Shown in pieces: positions 9,379-17,817 of a stretch of DNA of 27,721 nt (position 1 is its first letter; every line of letters begins with the position of its first letter). This DNA comes from Hondaea fermentalgiana. Its lineage: Eukaryota; Sar; Bigyra; Thraustochytrida; Thraustochytriidae. The position numbers and the translations under genes are program-made. Location of the stretch: positions 97,518-125,238 of the forward strand of contig NPFB01000115.1 in the NCBI GenBank assembly GCA_014084085.1, in the 5' to 3' direction. The notes under the pieces were generated by a model that did no database searches, was not told where the DNA came from, and was given only the letters and a program-made list of their open reading frames with translations.

Positions 9379-10893
9379 TCAATTTTCAGTCGCATTCTTT
9401 CCTTCTTTTGCCATCATGTAACGCAAAAGTAGAGCTACGTTGTGAACGCTTAAGCTATTTCCAAGCAAGGCGTACTGCTGCTTGCGTGAAACATCTGGAG
9501 GAAAGGCAAAATCTGCCGGGAATCCGAGAAGACATGCGATTTCTTGAGGAGAGAAATAACGGATTCCGAGCGGCTCGAGCGCCGGACAGCCGCCGCGATC
9601 AGCTGCGACATGAGACCAATCAGGTTTGCCAGGCGCAGCCGCTTCAACAAGCGCATTGCGCTCGTTGTAGTATGTTTCGTAGGCACGATCCACCTCTTCA
9701 TCCGAAAGAGCCTTTGAGCTCAAGAGGGAGCCCGCGCCGCCGTGAAAGGATGCGTACGACTTGGTAAAGCAATGCGAACGCGTGCTAGCTGACGTCACCA
9801 CATCAAACGCGTTTCCTGCCCTCCACAATGTCAGCGCATCAACCAGATATTCTGTCTTGTCGACGTTGTCCGAGGCGGCGAGAAAGCGACCCAGCGCCGC
9901 TGCTCCTGCGTCGCTGCTGCTGCGCGACGACTTCAATGTCTTCGATGTCTCATTACAGCTGTTAGGCTCGACTGTGCTGCTGGCATTTGGCTTTTCTTTG
10001 GCGTCGACTTTTCCACTCGTAAAAACGAGTCCGTGGTCACACACGTTGCCTTGCGCCAAGAGGCCCTTTACAATTGCGCCCTGTTCAACCCAATACACGG
10101 GCGTCTGCGCAGCCTCAATCTGCGACCTTCTGCGCTCAGGATCTGCGTCTGCCTCTTGTACGATTTGCCGGTCCCACAGAGGATTGGGGAAAGCTGCACC
10201 GTTGCGAGGTACCCTTTTAGCAATAACAAAAAGCCGCGGCCGGGAGTTGGGCACGCCTTGCATGTGGGGGGAGAGCACGAGGGCCTGCCAAACAAAATTG
10301 TGCGCATCAAACATTTTTGTGAGGCGCTCAAAGGATGCCGAGTTCTCAAAGCCAAGGACGTTCTCGAGAAGAAGCATGCGCGGCGCAAACTTGTCATCTG
10401 CGGCCATCTGGTCAATGAGATGGTGCAAAGACCACGCCCGTCGATCTTCGTTACCAGAGCGATCCTTGGCGCTCGAATGCTTGCTTCTTTTTCGACGCGA
10501 GTACGGCTGGCAAGGCGGCGACATGACGAAAAGGTCGGCGCTGCAGACCTCGGCGTAGGCTGCAGCATCACGATCGGGCGCTAGAAAGAGGATGTTGCGG
10601 TGGTTCACTGCAGGCTCTCCCCAGTACGCTTCGTAGGTTTTCTTGGCGTGCTCACTCATATCAAAGGCACGCACTACCTCGAACGCTTTGCGTCCCTCCC
10701 TTGAGTCGCCGAGGCCATGGGTTGTCGCCAGGCGAAGCGCCGCGTGGTGGCCACCAATTCCGCTGTAAAACTCCACGACGCGAAGCGGCGGAGAGGGGGG
10801 CGACGCAGACACGGCCTCATGCTCCGAGGCTCCGCTGTCCGTCTTCTCCGCCGCAGCTGCCGTCGGCGACGCTCCTTTCGGTGGCTCGTCCAT
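9379..10893 (-). CDS. TRDMT1: DNMT2 / TRDMT1 tRNA cytosine-5 methyltransferase
   Basis: 504 aa from the ATG at 10893 (context GAGAGCATGG); the frame is open further upstream but has no ATG there. Motif I is VVEFYSGIGG (about 39-48, SAM binding). Motif IV is SPPCQPYSR, with the catalytic Cys at about 128. Motif VI is LLLENVLGFE (Glu-Asn-Val about 177-179). Motif VIII is SPHMQGVPNSRPRLFVIAK. CFTKSY (about 375) is the DNMT2-specific CFTxxY signature. Motif X ends with QQYALLGNSLSVHNVALLLRY. In known organisms the enzyme methylates C38 of tRNA-Asp (and Gly/Val) in cytoplasm and nucleus, guarding tRNAs from cleavage. It is longer than the roughly 390-aa animal enzyme, mainly through a Ser/Lys-rich insertion at about 300-345 before CFTKSY. 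All key residues are present, so it should be active. Confidence 0.95.
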   Translation of the reverse strand: MDEPPKGASPTAAAAEKTDSGASEHEAVSASPPSPPLRVVEFYSGIGGHHAALRLATTHGLGDSREGRKAFEVVRAFDMSEHAKKTYEAYWGEPAVNHRNILFLAPDRDAAAYAEVCSADLFVMSPPCQPYSRRKRSKHSSAKDRSGNEDRRAWSLHHLIDQMAADDKFAPRMLLLENVLGFENSASFERLTKMFDAHNFVWQALVLSPHMQGVPNSRPRLFVIAKRVPRNGAAFPNPLWDRQIVQEADADPERRRSQIEAAQTPVYWVEQGAIVKGLLAQGNVCDHGLVFTSGKVDAKEKPNASSTVEPNSCNETSKTLKSSRSSSDAGAAALGRFLAASDNVDKTEYLVDALTLWRAGNAFDVVTSASTRSHCFTKSYASFHGGAGSLLSSKALSDEEVDRAYETYYNERNALVEAAAPGKPDWSHVAADRGGCPALEPLGIRYFSPQEIACLLGFPADFAFPPDVSRKQQYALLGNSLSVHNVALLLRYMMAKEGKNATEN

Positions 10894-11535
10894 GCTCTCG
10901 TGCGCTCGGTTCGAGGTCAGCCAACGCGGTCTCTCGCCGCGATTTTGATTTATGCAACACGCCACTGCACCACATCCACCTACACAGCCTCACCGCAGCA
11001 GATTGGCATTCTTCACCACATACCCTGACACAGCTCCACACAGTGAATTGTTGCATGTTGAGACGCCCTGGCAGGCAGTAGGCTGCGGAGGGGTACTAAC
11101 ATTGTAAATGAATGCTTGAGGAGCCGGAAATGAAGAATCGGGCGCATGAATGAAGAATCAAGCGCACGAGTGAAGAAATGGAATGAATGGCCACACACAC
11201 AACGAGCTTGGCGAGCAAACCGACGTCTTCTTCTTCTTGACAGTGAGGCAGACCTCCAAGCGAGCGAGCGAGCTTACCAGCCAGCGAGGTCTTCCGAGGC
11301 GCGAGCCTTCTCGTGCATACGCACGCCCGCACGCCCGCACGCACGCCCGCCCGCCCGCACGAGCGAGAGAGCGAGAGAGCGAGAGCGCTGCTCGCGGCCG
11401 TTTGTTTGTTGGTTGGCGTGGGCACCCACCCGCCCGCCCCATCCACGCAGCGAAGCCGTCCACCTCGTCGTCACCGGCGACACCTGAACAGGCAGGCGCA
11501 GCGCAGCAGCCAGCTCGCTCCGCGCGCCAAGAGCA
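10894..11535. promoter_or_regulatory. Divergent intergenic region DNMT2 / helicase
   Basis: 642 bp between two start codons. The DNMT2 side is ordinary sequence. The middle holds a 20-bp tandem repeat, and the helicase side (about 11325-11390) is an alternating CGCAC/CGCCC and GAGCGAGA-rich purine/pyrimidine stretch. No TATA box or CCAAT consensus is seen. It presumably carries both promoters and 5' UTRs. Confidence 0.4.
11129..11178. repeat. 20-bp tandem repeat, about 2.5 copies
   Basis: Units AATGAAGAATCGGGCGCATG and AATGAAGAATCAAGCGCACG differ at three positions and are followed by a partial copy starting AGTGAAGAA. Seen directly in the DNMT2/helicase gap. Confidence 0.75.
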
Positions 11536-13482
11536 ATGGAGGGCGCGACAGGCGGCAGCGGCGGCGGCGGCCGGGGACGGCGCAGGGGCGGCGGCGGCGG
11601 CGGCAGACGCGGCGGAAAGAGGCCCGCGCAACAAGATGCCAGCGACGTCCCCGTCGGCGCCAAGAAAAACCGGCAGAGCAGGCAGCAGCAGCAGCAACAG
11701 CAACAGCAGCAGCAGCAGGCAGAGAACGCGACGCCCGCAACGGCACCCGCGACGGCCCCGGCGGCAGCGCCCAAGTCGAAAGCGCACCTTTCGAAGGAGA
11801 CCTTTGCGAGCCTGAAGATCTCCAATGAGGCCAAGCGCGCGCTCGACGAGGTGCTCAAATTCACGCACATGACCCAGGTGCAAGCGCAAACGCTGCCGGT
11901 CATCATGCAGGGCGGAGACGTTCTGGCCAAGGCCAAGACGGGTTCCGGCAAGACGGTGGCCTTTATGCTCCCCACAATCGAAAACATTGCCGCCAGCAAG
12001 CGCGCCGGCGGCCAGGCGCGATCGACCATCTCTTGTATCGCGATCGCCCCTACGCGCGACCTTGCCATTCAAGTCTACGACGAAGCGCAGGCCTTGGCCA
12101 AATTCCACGGGTCCATTTCCATGGCCTGCATCGTGGGCGGCATCAACAAGAACAAGGACATTCGCCGTTTCCAGAGCCCGATCGATATTCTGGTTGCAAC
12201 GCCGGGACGTCTTCAGGACCATCTCAGCACCACTCCCGGCTTTGCGGACCGCATGAAGGGCCTCGAGGTGCTAATCCTCGACGAAGCGGATCGTCTCCTG
12301 GATATGGGCTTTCGGCCGGACATTGAGCGCATCCTGGGTTTTCTGCCCCGTTCGCGGCAGACCCTGCTCTTTAGCGCCACCTATCCCAAGAGCCTCGAGC
12401 CCATTGTCAAGTTTGCCCTCAAGCCGGACTTTAAGCTCATTGATACTGTCGGCGAGGAGACCACCCAGACGAATGCTCAGGTCTCGCAGAGCTCCACAGT
12501 TGTCGCGCACGAACTTCACCCGCACGTGCTGTATTGGCTCCTCAAGGACCACATGGCGGAGATGGGCGGAACGGATACTGGGTACAAGGTCATGGTGTTC
12601 TTCCCCACGGCGCGCATTGTTGGTTTCTGGTCTCAAGTCTTCAACAAGCTTGGCATCAATGTTTTGGAGATGCATAGCCGCAAGTCACAGTCGCAGCGTG
12701 GCAAGCTCGTCACCGAGTTCCGCACGGGTAAGAACCTCATTATGTTCTCCAGCGATGTCAGTGCGCGCGGCCTCGACTTTGAGGGCGTGACTCTCATTCT
12801 GCAGATTGGTCTTACGGATCGTGAGCAGTACATTCACCGTCTCGGCCGCACGGCGCGTGCCGGCATGGCTGGCAAGGGCATCCTCGTGCTTGCGCCCTTC
12901 GAGAAGCGTTTTCTCAACGAGCTCCGTGACCTGCCCATCGAATCCATCGACGGTGCTTCTCTCGAGGCCAGAGGCCCGGCTTCGGATGTCTCCCGGGCCC
13001 TGCGCGAGGTAGAGGAGGACGTTTCGCTCTTTCTCGCCGCGGAATCGGCATACCGCACCTTTTTGGGATACTACATTAACAAGTCCAAGGCGACGGGCAA
13101 GTCGCGCTCGGAGCTCATCCAGCAGGCCAACGATTGGTCGTCATACATTGGACTTTCGCGCGTGCCCGAGCTCGAGGCCAGAACTGCGGGCAAGATGGGG
13201 CTCAAGGGCAGCACGGAGGTCAACATCTATGGCAAGCGCTTTTACGATTCTCCGGACACGCGTCCCATTGCTGCAAAGGCAGCTGCGCAGCAAGGTGGCG
13301 GCGGCGGCGGCGGCGGCGGTGGACGCCGTAACGGTGGTGGTGGCGGTGGCGGCGGCGGCGGCGGCGGCGGCTTCGGTGGAGGTCGTGGCGGAGGCCGTGG
13401 CGGAGGTCGTGGCGGCCGTGGCGTCTTTGGCGGCTCGCGAGGCTTTGGCGGAGGCGGAGGAGGTGGTCGTCCGCGATACTAG
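11536..13482 (+). CDS. DEAD-box RNA helicase, MSS116 / plant RH26-RH31 type, RGG tail
   Basis: 648 aa. A Gly/Arg-rich N-terminus (1-30) and a Gln run (about 49-61) precede the core. Helicase motifs appear in order: Q motif with FTHMTQVQAQTLP, motif I AKTGSGKT (about 133-140), Ia PTRDLAIQ, Ib TPGR, II DEAD (about 249-252), III SAT (about 280), IV VMVFFPTA, V SARGLDFEG and VI HRLGRTARAG (about 434). A C-terminal extension with TFLGYYINKSKATGKSRSEL and GKMGLKG resembles that of MSS116 and plant RH26/RH31 enzymes, which remodel RNA including organellar group I/II introns. Residues about 587-644 are a Gly/Arg RGG-type RNA-binding tail ending RPRY. The N-terminus is Arg-rich but is not a clear mitochondrial presequence, so the compartment is open. 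Catalytic residues are intact. Confidence 0.92.
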   Translation: MEGATGGSGGGGRGRRRGGGGGGRRGGKRPAQQDASDVPVGAKKNRQSRQQQQQQQQQQQQAENATPATAPATAPAAAPKSKAHLSKETFASLKISNEAKRALDEVLKFTHMTQVQAQTLPVIMQGGDVLAKAKTGSGKTVAFMLPTIENIAASKRAGGQARSTISCIAIAPTRDLAIQVYDEAQALAKFHGSISMACIVGGINKNKDIRRFQSPIDILVATPGRLQDHLSTTPGFADRMKGLEVLILDEADRLLDMGFRPDIERILGFLPRSRQTLLFSATYPKSLEPIVKFALKPDFKLIDTVGEETTQTNAQVSQSSTVVAHELHPHVLYWLLKDHMAEMGGTDTGYKVMVFFPTARIVGFWSQVFNKLGINVLEMHSRKSQSQRGKLVTEFRTGKNLIMFSSDVSARGLDFEGVTLILQIGLTDREQYIHRLGRTARAGMAGKGILVLAPFEKRFLNELRDLPIESIDGASLEARGPASDVSRALREVEEDVSLFLAAESAYRTFLGYYINKSKATGKSRSELIQQANDWSSYIGLSRVPELEARTAGKMGLKGSTEVNIYGKRFYDSPDTRPIAAKAAAQQGGGGGGGGGGRRNGGGGGGGGGGGGGFGGGRGGGRGGGRGGRGVFGGSRGFGGGGGGGRPRY

Positions 13483-13638
13483 GCTCCTGCCGATACATGA
13501 CGGTCAGTTGTTCGTGATCACGCGTTTCTTCGCGGAAGCAAACAACACGCACGCAAGCACGTTATGATTGCTTGTTTGCCTCGGGGATATCATCAGATAT
13601 TCCCTCAAAAAGAATCAAGGGCCGTTTTTGTCTTGCAG

Positions 13639-13813
13639 GGCGGATAACTTAGTTGTTTCAAGTGTTGCAAAACGAATTGACTGTGAGGAGCCAGGCTGGT
13701 TTTGGCGCTTCGTGACTTGGTTCGGCATTCGCAACGAGGTAGAGTCCATATCAAGCGAGGAGGTGAAGAAGGAGAAGACTGCTGCGGCAGCTGACTGCCG
13801 TCCTCGCTACTAG
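13639..13813 (+). other. Possible alternative terminal exon (ATG-less ORF)
   Basis: A frame open from 13568 to a TAG at 13811-13813 contains no Met. It starts well at 13639, just after a good splice acceptor (CCGTTTTTGTCTTGCAG). From there it encodes about 58 residues, including EEPGWFWRFVTWFGI and an acidic/Lys segment, and ends RPRY, the same last four residues as the helicase. It could be an alternative 3' exon of the helicase, in phase 2. I could not find a convincing donor of that phase in the helicase tail, so it may also be chance or a relic. Confidence 0.25.
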
Positions 13814-13869
13814 TTCTCTGTAAGCTAGCAAAGATATTCCACATGCTTTTTTCCAAGCACTTTTTCCTT

Positions 13870-14182
13870 GATTCTCACCCGTAGGTTCGCACCCTGGCTG
13901 AGCCGACCATAACCATGATTATGGCGATAATGAAAGTGGTGGAGGAGGAAAGGAGAAACGTCGTGTAGTACATTTTGCATGACAGTCTACAGAGCCTTCC
14001 TTGCGCAGCCCAGCGGCAAGAATCTCAGCCCACAACGCGTGATTCTCACCAGTAGGTCTGAGCGGAGCATAACCATGATTATGGATGATAGGAAAAAGGA
14101 GAAACGTCGTGTAGTACCGCTTGAATGACAGTCTACTATAGAGCCTTCTTTGCCCAGTCCAATGGCAAGTCTGAGCCCACAA
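13870..14182. repeat. Imperfect tandem duplication, units of about 171 and 142 bp
   Basis: Copy 1 is 13870-14040 and copy 2 is 14041-14182. Both start GATTCTCACC.GTAGGT and share CATAACCATGATTATGG, GGAGAAACGTCGTGTAGTAC, ATGACAGTCTAC, AGAGCCTT and a CAGCCCACAA/GAGCCCACAA end. The shared core includes a small inverted repeat (CATAA...TTATG). No coding frame is conserved between the copies. Confidence 0.85.
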
Positions 14183-14697
14183 AACCACCACCACTGGCGG
14201 TACTATACTTGGCTAGCTCACCTCTCACGGTCAGGCTCAGCTGGGCGGCCACTCTGGCGCCCCTTTGGACCGTATTCGTATTCTCCTGCCAGTGCTTGGC
14301 ACGGCGCGGCACGCGCGGTTTTTGTGAGTTGGCGGCGATTTTGAGCGTGTGTATTTTGGCGGGCGGGCGGGCGGGCGGGCCGGGCGAGCTCTGCTCAAAC
14401 AGAGCCTTTTGCAAACGCCGCAGCATCGCAGACCTGCAGACCGGCACCGCCTCATTGGCATCGGCACACGCAGCGCGCGCCGCTCCTCCCCCCTCCCCTC
14501 CCTCTCTCTCGATCTACCGCGCTCGCGCGCGCGCGCACGAACGTAGAGCGAGGAAGCGAATCGTCGAAAGAGTTCCGAGGCTCGGGCGGAGGCGCGCGTC
14601 CCTCCTTGCGCGAGACAGCGCGTGCGCGGAGAAGCTCGCGCAAAGGCGCACGTTATCACATCGGTCGAGCGTCGAGGCGAGACCACCGCCGGCCAGA
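14183..14697. other. Upstream region / 5' UTR of the 187-aa gene
   Basis: GC-rich, with (GCGGGCGG)n at about 14359-14383 and a GCGCGC run at about 14520-14538. The frame of the downstream gene is open through here from 14125, but the translation is low-complexity Arg/Ala/Ser, so I read it as noncoding leader or promoter. Confidence 0.45.
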
Positions 14698-15261
14698 ATG
14701 GACGACAAGGCTCTCTCCGCGGCGGTAGCCTTTGATGCCGCCTCGGAGCTCCACGACGAGGAAGAAATGACTGCGGAAAGCGTCCTCGAAGCCCTTGGCC
14801 AGGTCGAGTACAAGGTCAGGCTCCTCTTTACGACCACGCACCACCAAAAGCTGGTGTCCAAGGAAGAGCGAAAACAAATGCTCAAGGACATCGAATCTTA
14901 CCAGTCCTTTGCGAGCGAAATGGAGGAGGTGGACCCAGAAAATGCCGAGGCCATCATGATTCTTGCAGAAAAAGTTCTCGCCATTCTCGACGGAAACGCC
15001 TTTCTTGAAGATGGTAAGAAGAAGACGCTGCAGTCCTGCTTGGACCACGCCGAGGCCGCTGGCTGGGACGCCCTTGCGGACGAGCCCTGGCGGGCGCAGC
15101 TCGTGGCCAAGGCCGCAAAGTGTAGCTATGCCAAGGCTGCTGCTGCTGTGGCCGATGAGCTCGACCTGCGACGTGCCATTGAGATCGCTCCGAGCATGGC
15201 GGACGGCTCGGCGCGCTGGTCAACCGTCCCTGCAGGCTTCGAGCCGCCCAAGAAACATTAA
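14698..15261 (+). CDS. Hypothetical acidic helical protein, 187 aa
   Basis: It starts at ATG 14698 (CCAGAATGGAC), where composition changes from Arg/Ser-rich to a well-formed acidic helical protein. It begins MDDKALSAAVAFDAASEL. The middle (about 20-110) has amphipathic helices with EERKQMLKDIESYQSF and NAEAIMILAEKVLAIL. The last part is Ala-rich and ends in a Pro/Lys segment, FEPPKKH. There is no signal peptide, membrane segment or Cys cluster. I do not recognise the family. Codon use is like that of its neighbours (G/C-ending), and two overlapping AATAAA signals follow the stop, so a real gene is likely although its function is unknown. Confidence 0.65.
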   Translation: MDDKALSAAVAFDAASELHDEEEMTAESVLEALGQVEYKVRLLFTTTHHQKLVSKEERKQMLKDIESYQSFASEMEEVDPENAEAIMILAEKVLAILDGNAFLEDGKKKTLQSCLDHAEAAGWDALADEPWRAQLVAKAAKCSYAKAAAAVADELDLRRAIEIAPSMADGSARWSTVPAGFEPPKKH

Positions 15262-15297
15262 GGTTTCACACCTTTTCTACCACTACTTTTGTTCAAA

Positions 15298-15307
15298 AAT
15301 AAATAAA
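15298..15307 (+). terminator. Overlapping AATAAATAAA poly(A) signals
   Basis: Two overlapping AATAAA hexamers start 37 bases after the stop codon of the 187-aa gene. This is a good position for its 3' end. Confidence 0.55.
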
Positions 15308-15651
15308 TTCCCAAAAGGATTTGCTCCTCTCTTTACTTTCAATTTGCACCGTGTACGTATGCATTGTATTGCATTCCCTTGCAATCCATCGTATTGCTCC
15401 GAAAGAGACACGCACGCACTTGTCTCCATTGCAGAATCTTTTCTTCTTTTTCTTTTCTTCCCCAAGAATTCCGCTTGGTCGTCGGACGCGGTGATGCCCG
15501 GAAAAGCATGCGATACGAAGTCATCAGGGCACATCAGCTTTCCTTGTGAGTTTGGCAACAAAGACTGACCCAGACTCAGCTCTGCACAGAACCAGGTGCG
15601 CCACATATGATAAATGACTTTCGCCCCCTCAAGTTTTGGGACCACCTTTAA

Positions 15652-15695
15652 ATATCCCGAAAACAGGAACCGTGTGGCACTTTAAAGTGCCTTTA
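15652..15695 (+). repeat. Left terminal inverted repeat of the transposon
   Basis: It starts ATATCCCGAAAAC, identical over 13 bases to the reverse complement of the right end. After 11 bases comes GGCACTTTAAAGTGCCTTTA, matching the right end at 17 of 20 positions; its first 16 bases are a perfect palindrome. Confidence 0.7.
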
Positions 15696-16112
15696 TACTA
15701 CTATATGACGTTTTCCTAATTAATTTGCCTGATCGGCCAGGTGGTGCCGAAATACAGGATTTTGGCATTGGTATGTTAAAGTTCCTTTAATAATAGTAAA
15801 TAAGCAGGTGATACGAAATGATTTTAAAATCGGTTATGCAAACAGCTCAAAGTAGGTTACAGCCGTTACACTACTCCGCTCTTGGTGGTGATCGAAGATG
15901 ACTTTTGCTTCGAAAATGTGGCTTCATGAGGGCGAAGAGTTAAGATATTCTTATAGCGACGTAGAGTCTGTGCTTCAAAGAACTGGCTAAGGATGCCAAG
16001 TGACGAAATAAAGGCAACTGACGTCTCAAATCTGTTGAATGAGCGTGTAGCTGACATGTCACTCCCATCGCATGAGCTGAGCTGAGCTGACAAGGGCCCT
16101 GGAGAGAACCTA

Positions 16113-17764
16113 ACCTGAAGACGCCTGCTCATGATTATGAGAGCATGGTGTGCTTGCGCCCGAGTGGACTGAAGATTGCGGTGTGCTTGTACCCGAATGA
16201 TGTGGAGAGATACTTGGGGATCGGGCATGATGAGACAAGTTACGGCGACGAAGAAATTTATCCCCATGCCATTGTCGCCAGCAGGTCTTTTTCTGGTTTG
16301 CCGAACGTCGCAATCTAACGTGGAGGACAACATTGCAAAAATCGCAAAGCCTTCGGGCTTTCTCTCCACAAACAACACCTTTCTCTGGGTGGTTTCAACC
16401 TCTGTATGAGCATTTCCGCGACTCAGTCGGAGTCTCTTTGCGCTCTTGTCATTCGCAATGCTCATGATATCTCGCTTTTTGTCTGGGATCCTCAGCGTCA
16501 AGTGCTCAGCTTTGGTGATCCTGTTGGTAGTAGGTTGATCGTCACTGCTCTCGGTCAGGTGCCCAATTTCGGCCGAGTTTTCGTGGTGAAGGTCTGAGGG
16601 GTCACCCTTGAGTTTACTCGCTTCTGCAAGAAGACCAGTCGCAACGTTTCGCAAGAATTGGTGAAGGAATAGCTTCGTGAGCACTCTTGGAGGAATTTAC
16701 TCAAGCCGCACCGTTCGTTGCCAGGCTTATCCCTCACAGCCTTGATCCTCCACACGATGAGGGAGTTGATAAGCACGTCGGTGATCATATCGACCACGAC
16801 CTTCGCCTTTCAGCCTGTCTTAAGAGCGCGGCAGTCGAAGCGCTGCGAGTAGTCGTCGATGCCATCCACTCGTTGTTTTGAAGCGCTATAGTAATACTGC
16901 ACCAGCGAACGCGCCAACCGAACAGGAACGAAGACACCTGTTGATTTCGAACGCGCGTGATACGCGTTCCAGAGGGGGAGATGGGAGGCTATAACCCCTC
17001 GGTCCTCCTCTTGTAACGTATTGGGGATGGCTGACGGTAGCACGGGTGAGGTTGCAAAAGCCCAGCTGCAGCCGCGCCATTCATAGCGGAAGATGAAGAT
17101 GAGCTGGATCCAAGGTTGGACAAAGCATTGTCAACGCTGGTATCGACCGTCAGACTTGCTCGTTTTTCCGTGGCCGGGCTTGTTGTGGTTGAAGACAACG
17201 CCTCAGCGTTTGCTTTACGTTTCTTATTTTGCAGCAGTCCGAGTGGTTTGGACGCAAATGCCCAATCTGGTGACACGCGGAGCATCGCTTCATGCCTTCC
17301 ATCGACGTGCTCTTCGGCTCACGTTCTCTGCGCCCCTGGCCAGGTCGTGGGCGATGGTTAGATGGCGATGGTTAGATGGACGCGCCACGATGCTGCTGTT
17401 CAAAGCTCACGCGTGAGCGCGGGGCTCGTATGAAGCTGGGAGGCTGTGCACAAGAGAAACGCCAGCCTAGCCCGCCGACACAAGCGACCTGCAGAAGCTC
17501 CTGCGCGCAGTATCGACCCCACGAAGGCGTCTTGGTTCTGCTGTCATAAAGGGCAACATTCTAGCCTTTGTCGCAGCTGCTCTAACCAACACTCGACGAT
17601 GCTGCCGAAACGTGGGGCTCCTTAGGCACGTCTGCAGGACCAGACCCAGTGGCATTGCACGGTTTGCAGAGGTAGATGAGTAAGGAACGATCAAAGTAGG
17701 CAGAATTGAGGGTTCTAGAGGCACTTTCAGTGGGAGATACAACATTCTTTAATAGAAGCACCAC
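16113..17764 (-). pseudogene. PiggyBac-type transposase remnant
   Basis: Four blocks in different frames follow in family order along the minus strand. Block A (about 17764-17585) has AYFDRSLLIYL and NATGSGPADVPKEP, fitting the family pattern D.yFtS..L...L...(x)GT.r....P; the residue expected to be the second catalytic Asp region reads LNSAYF. Block B (about 17043-16690) has VPVRLARSLVQYYYSASKQR then VDGIDDYSQRF and LINSLIVWRIKA, like the Y....gVD..Dq...Y...kWW....nayily segment, interrupted by an in-frame TGA at 16812-16810. Block C (about 16684-16400), in another frame, continues with FLHQFLRNVATGLL. Block D (from about 16370), in the third frame, has CGEKARRLCDFCNVVLH, a C-terminal zinc-binding Cys-rich domain. 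It is clearly nonfunctional. Confidence 0.55.
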
Positions 17765-17777
17765 GTTCTCAAGGTTC

Positions 17778-17817
17778 TAAAGTCACTTACAAGTGCCTTT
17801 ACAAGTTTTCGGGATAT
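17778..17817 (-). repeat. Right terminal inverted repeat of the transposon
   Basis: Read on the minus strand it starts ATATCCCGAAAAC, then 7 bases, then GGCACTTGTAAGTGACTTTA. Two blocks are shared with the left end with slightly different spacing. A related subterminal copy, GGTTCTAGAGGCACTTTCAG, is at 17711-17730. Confidence 0.7.

Larger units (their letters stand above)
15652..17817. mobile_element. Degenerate piggyBac-like DNA transposon relic
   Basis: About 2.17 kb bounded by inverted repeats (15652-15695 and 17778-17817). The interior is less GC-rich than the host genes and carries broken transposase segments on the minus strand. The left end is preceded by TTAA (15648-15651), the piggyBac target; the right end is followed by CCTT, so a full target duplication is not present now. 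Fragments recognisable as piggyBac-type are the second-Asp region, the Y...VDG.D segment and a C-terminal Cys/His cluster. The N-terminal half of a normal transposase has no room between the right end and the first fragment, so the copy appears internally deleted as well as mutated. Confidence 0.6.

Noticed and set aside
11158..12222. 354-codon frame on minus opposite the helicase
   Set aside because: Antisense to conserved helicase motifs, with Leu and Ala runs produced by the Gln and Gly codon tracts. There is no independent evidence for a gene.
13884..13894. GGTTCGCACCC, similar to a tRNA B box
   Set aside because: No A box at the right distance upstream and no cloverleaf can be drawn around it; it also lies in the duplicated unit without being preserved in copy 2.
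13870..14182. CRISPR-like or phage-type repeat
   Set aside because: Only two long adjacent imperfect units, no short regularly spaced repeats, and the context is eukaryotic.
14125..14697. N-terminal extension of the 187-aa protein
   Set aside because: It starts inside the tandem duplication and translates to low-complexity Arg/Ala. The composition changes sharply at the ATG at 14698.
15866..16684. 272-codon frame on minus as a stand-alone gene
   Set aside because: Part of it (FLHQFLRNVATGLL) continues the transposase from another frame, and the zinc-cluster coding lies in a third frame across the same DNA, so it is a frameshifted relic and not an intact gene.
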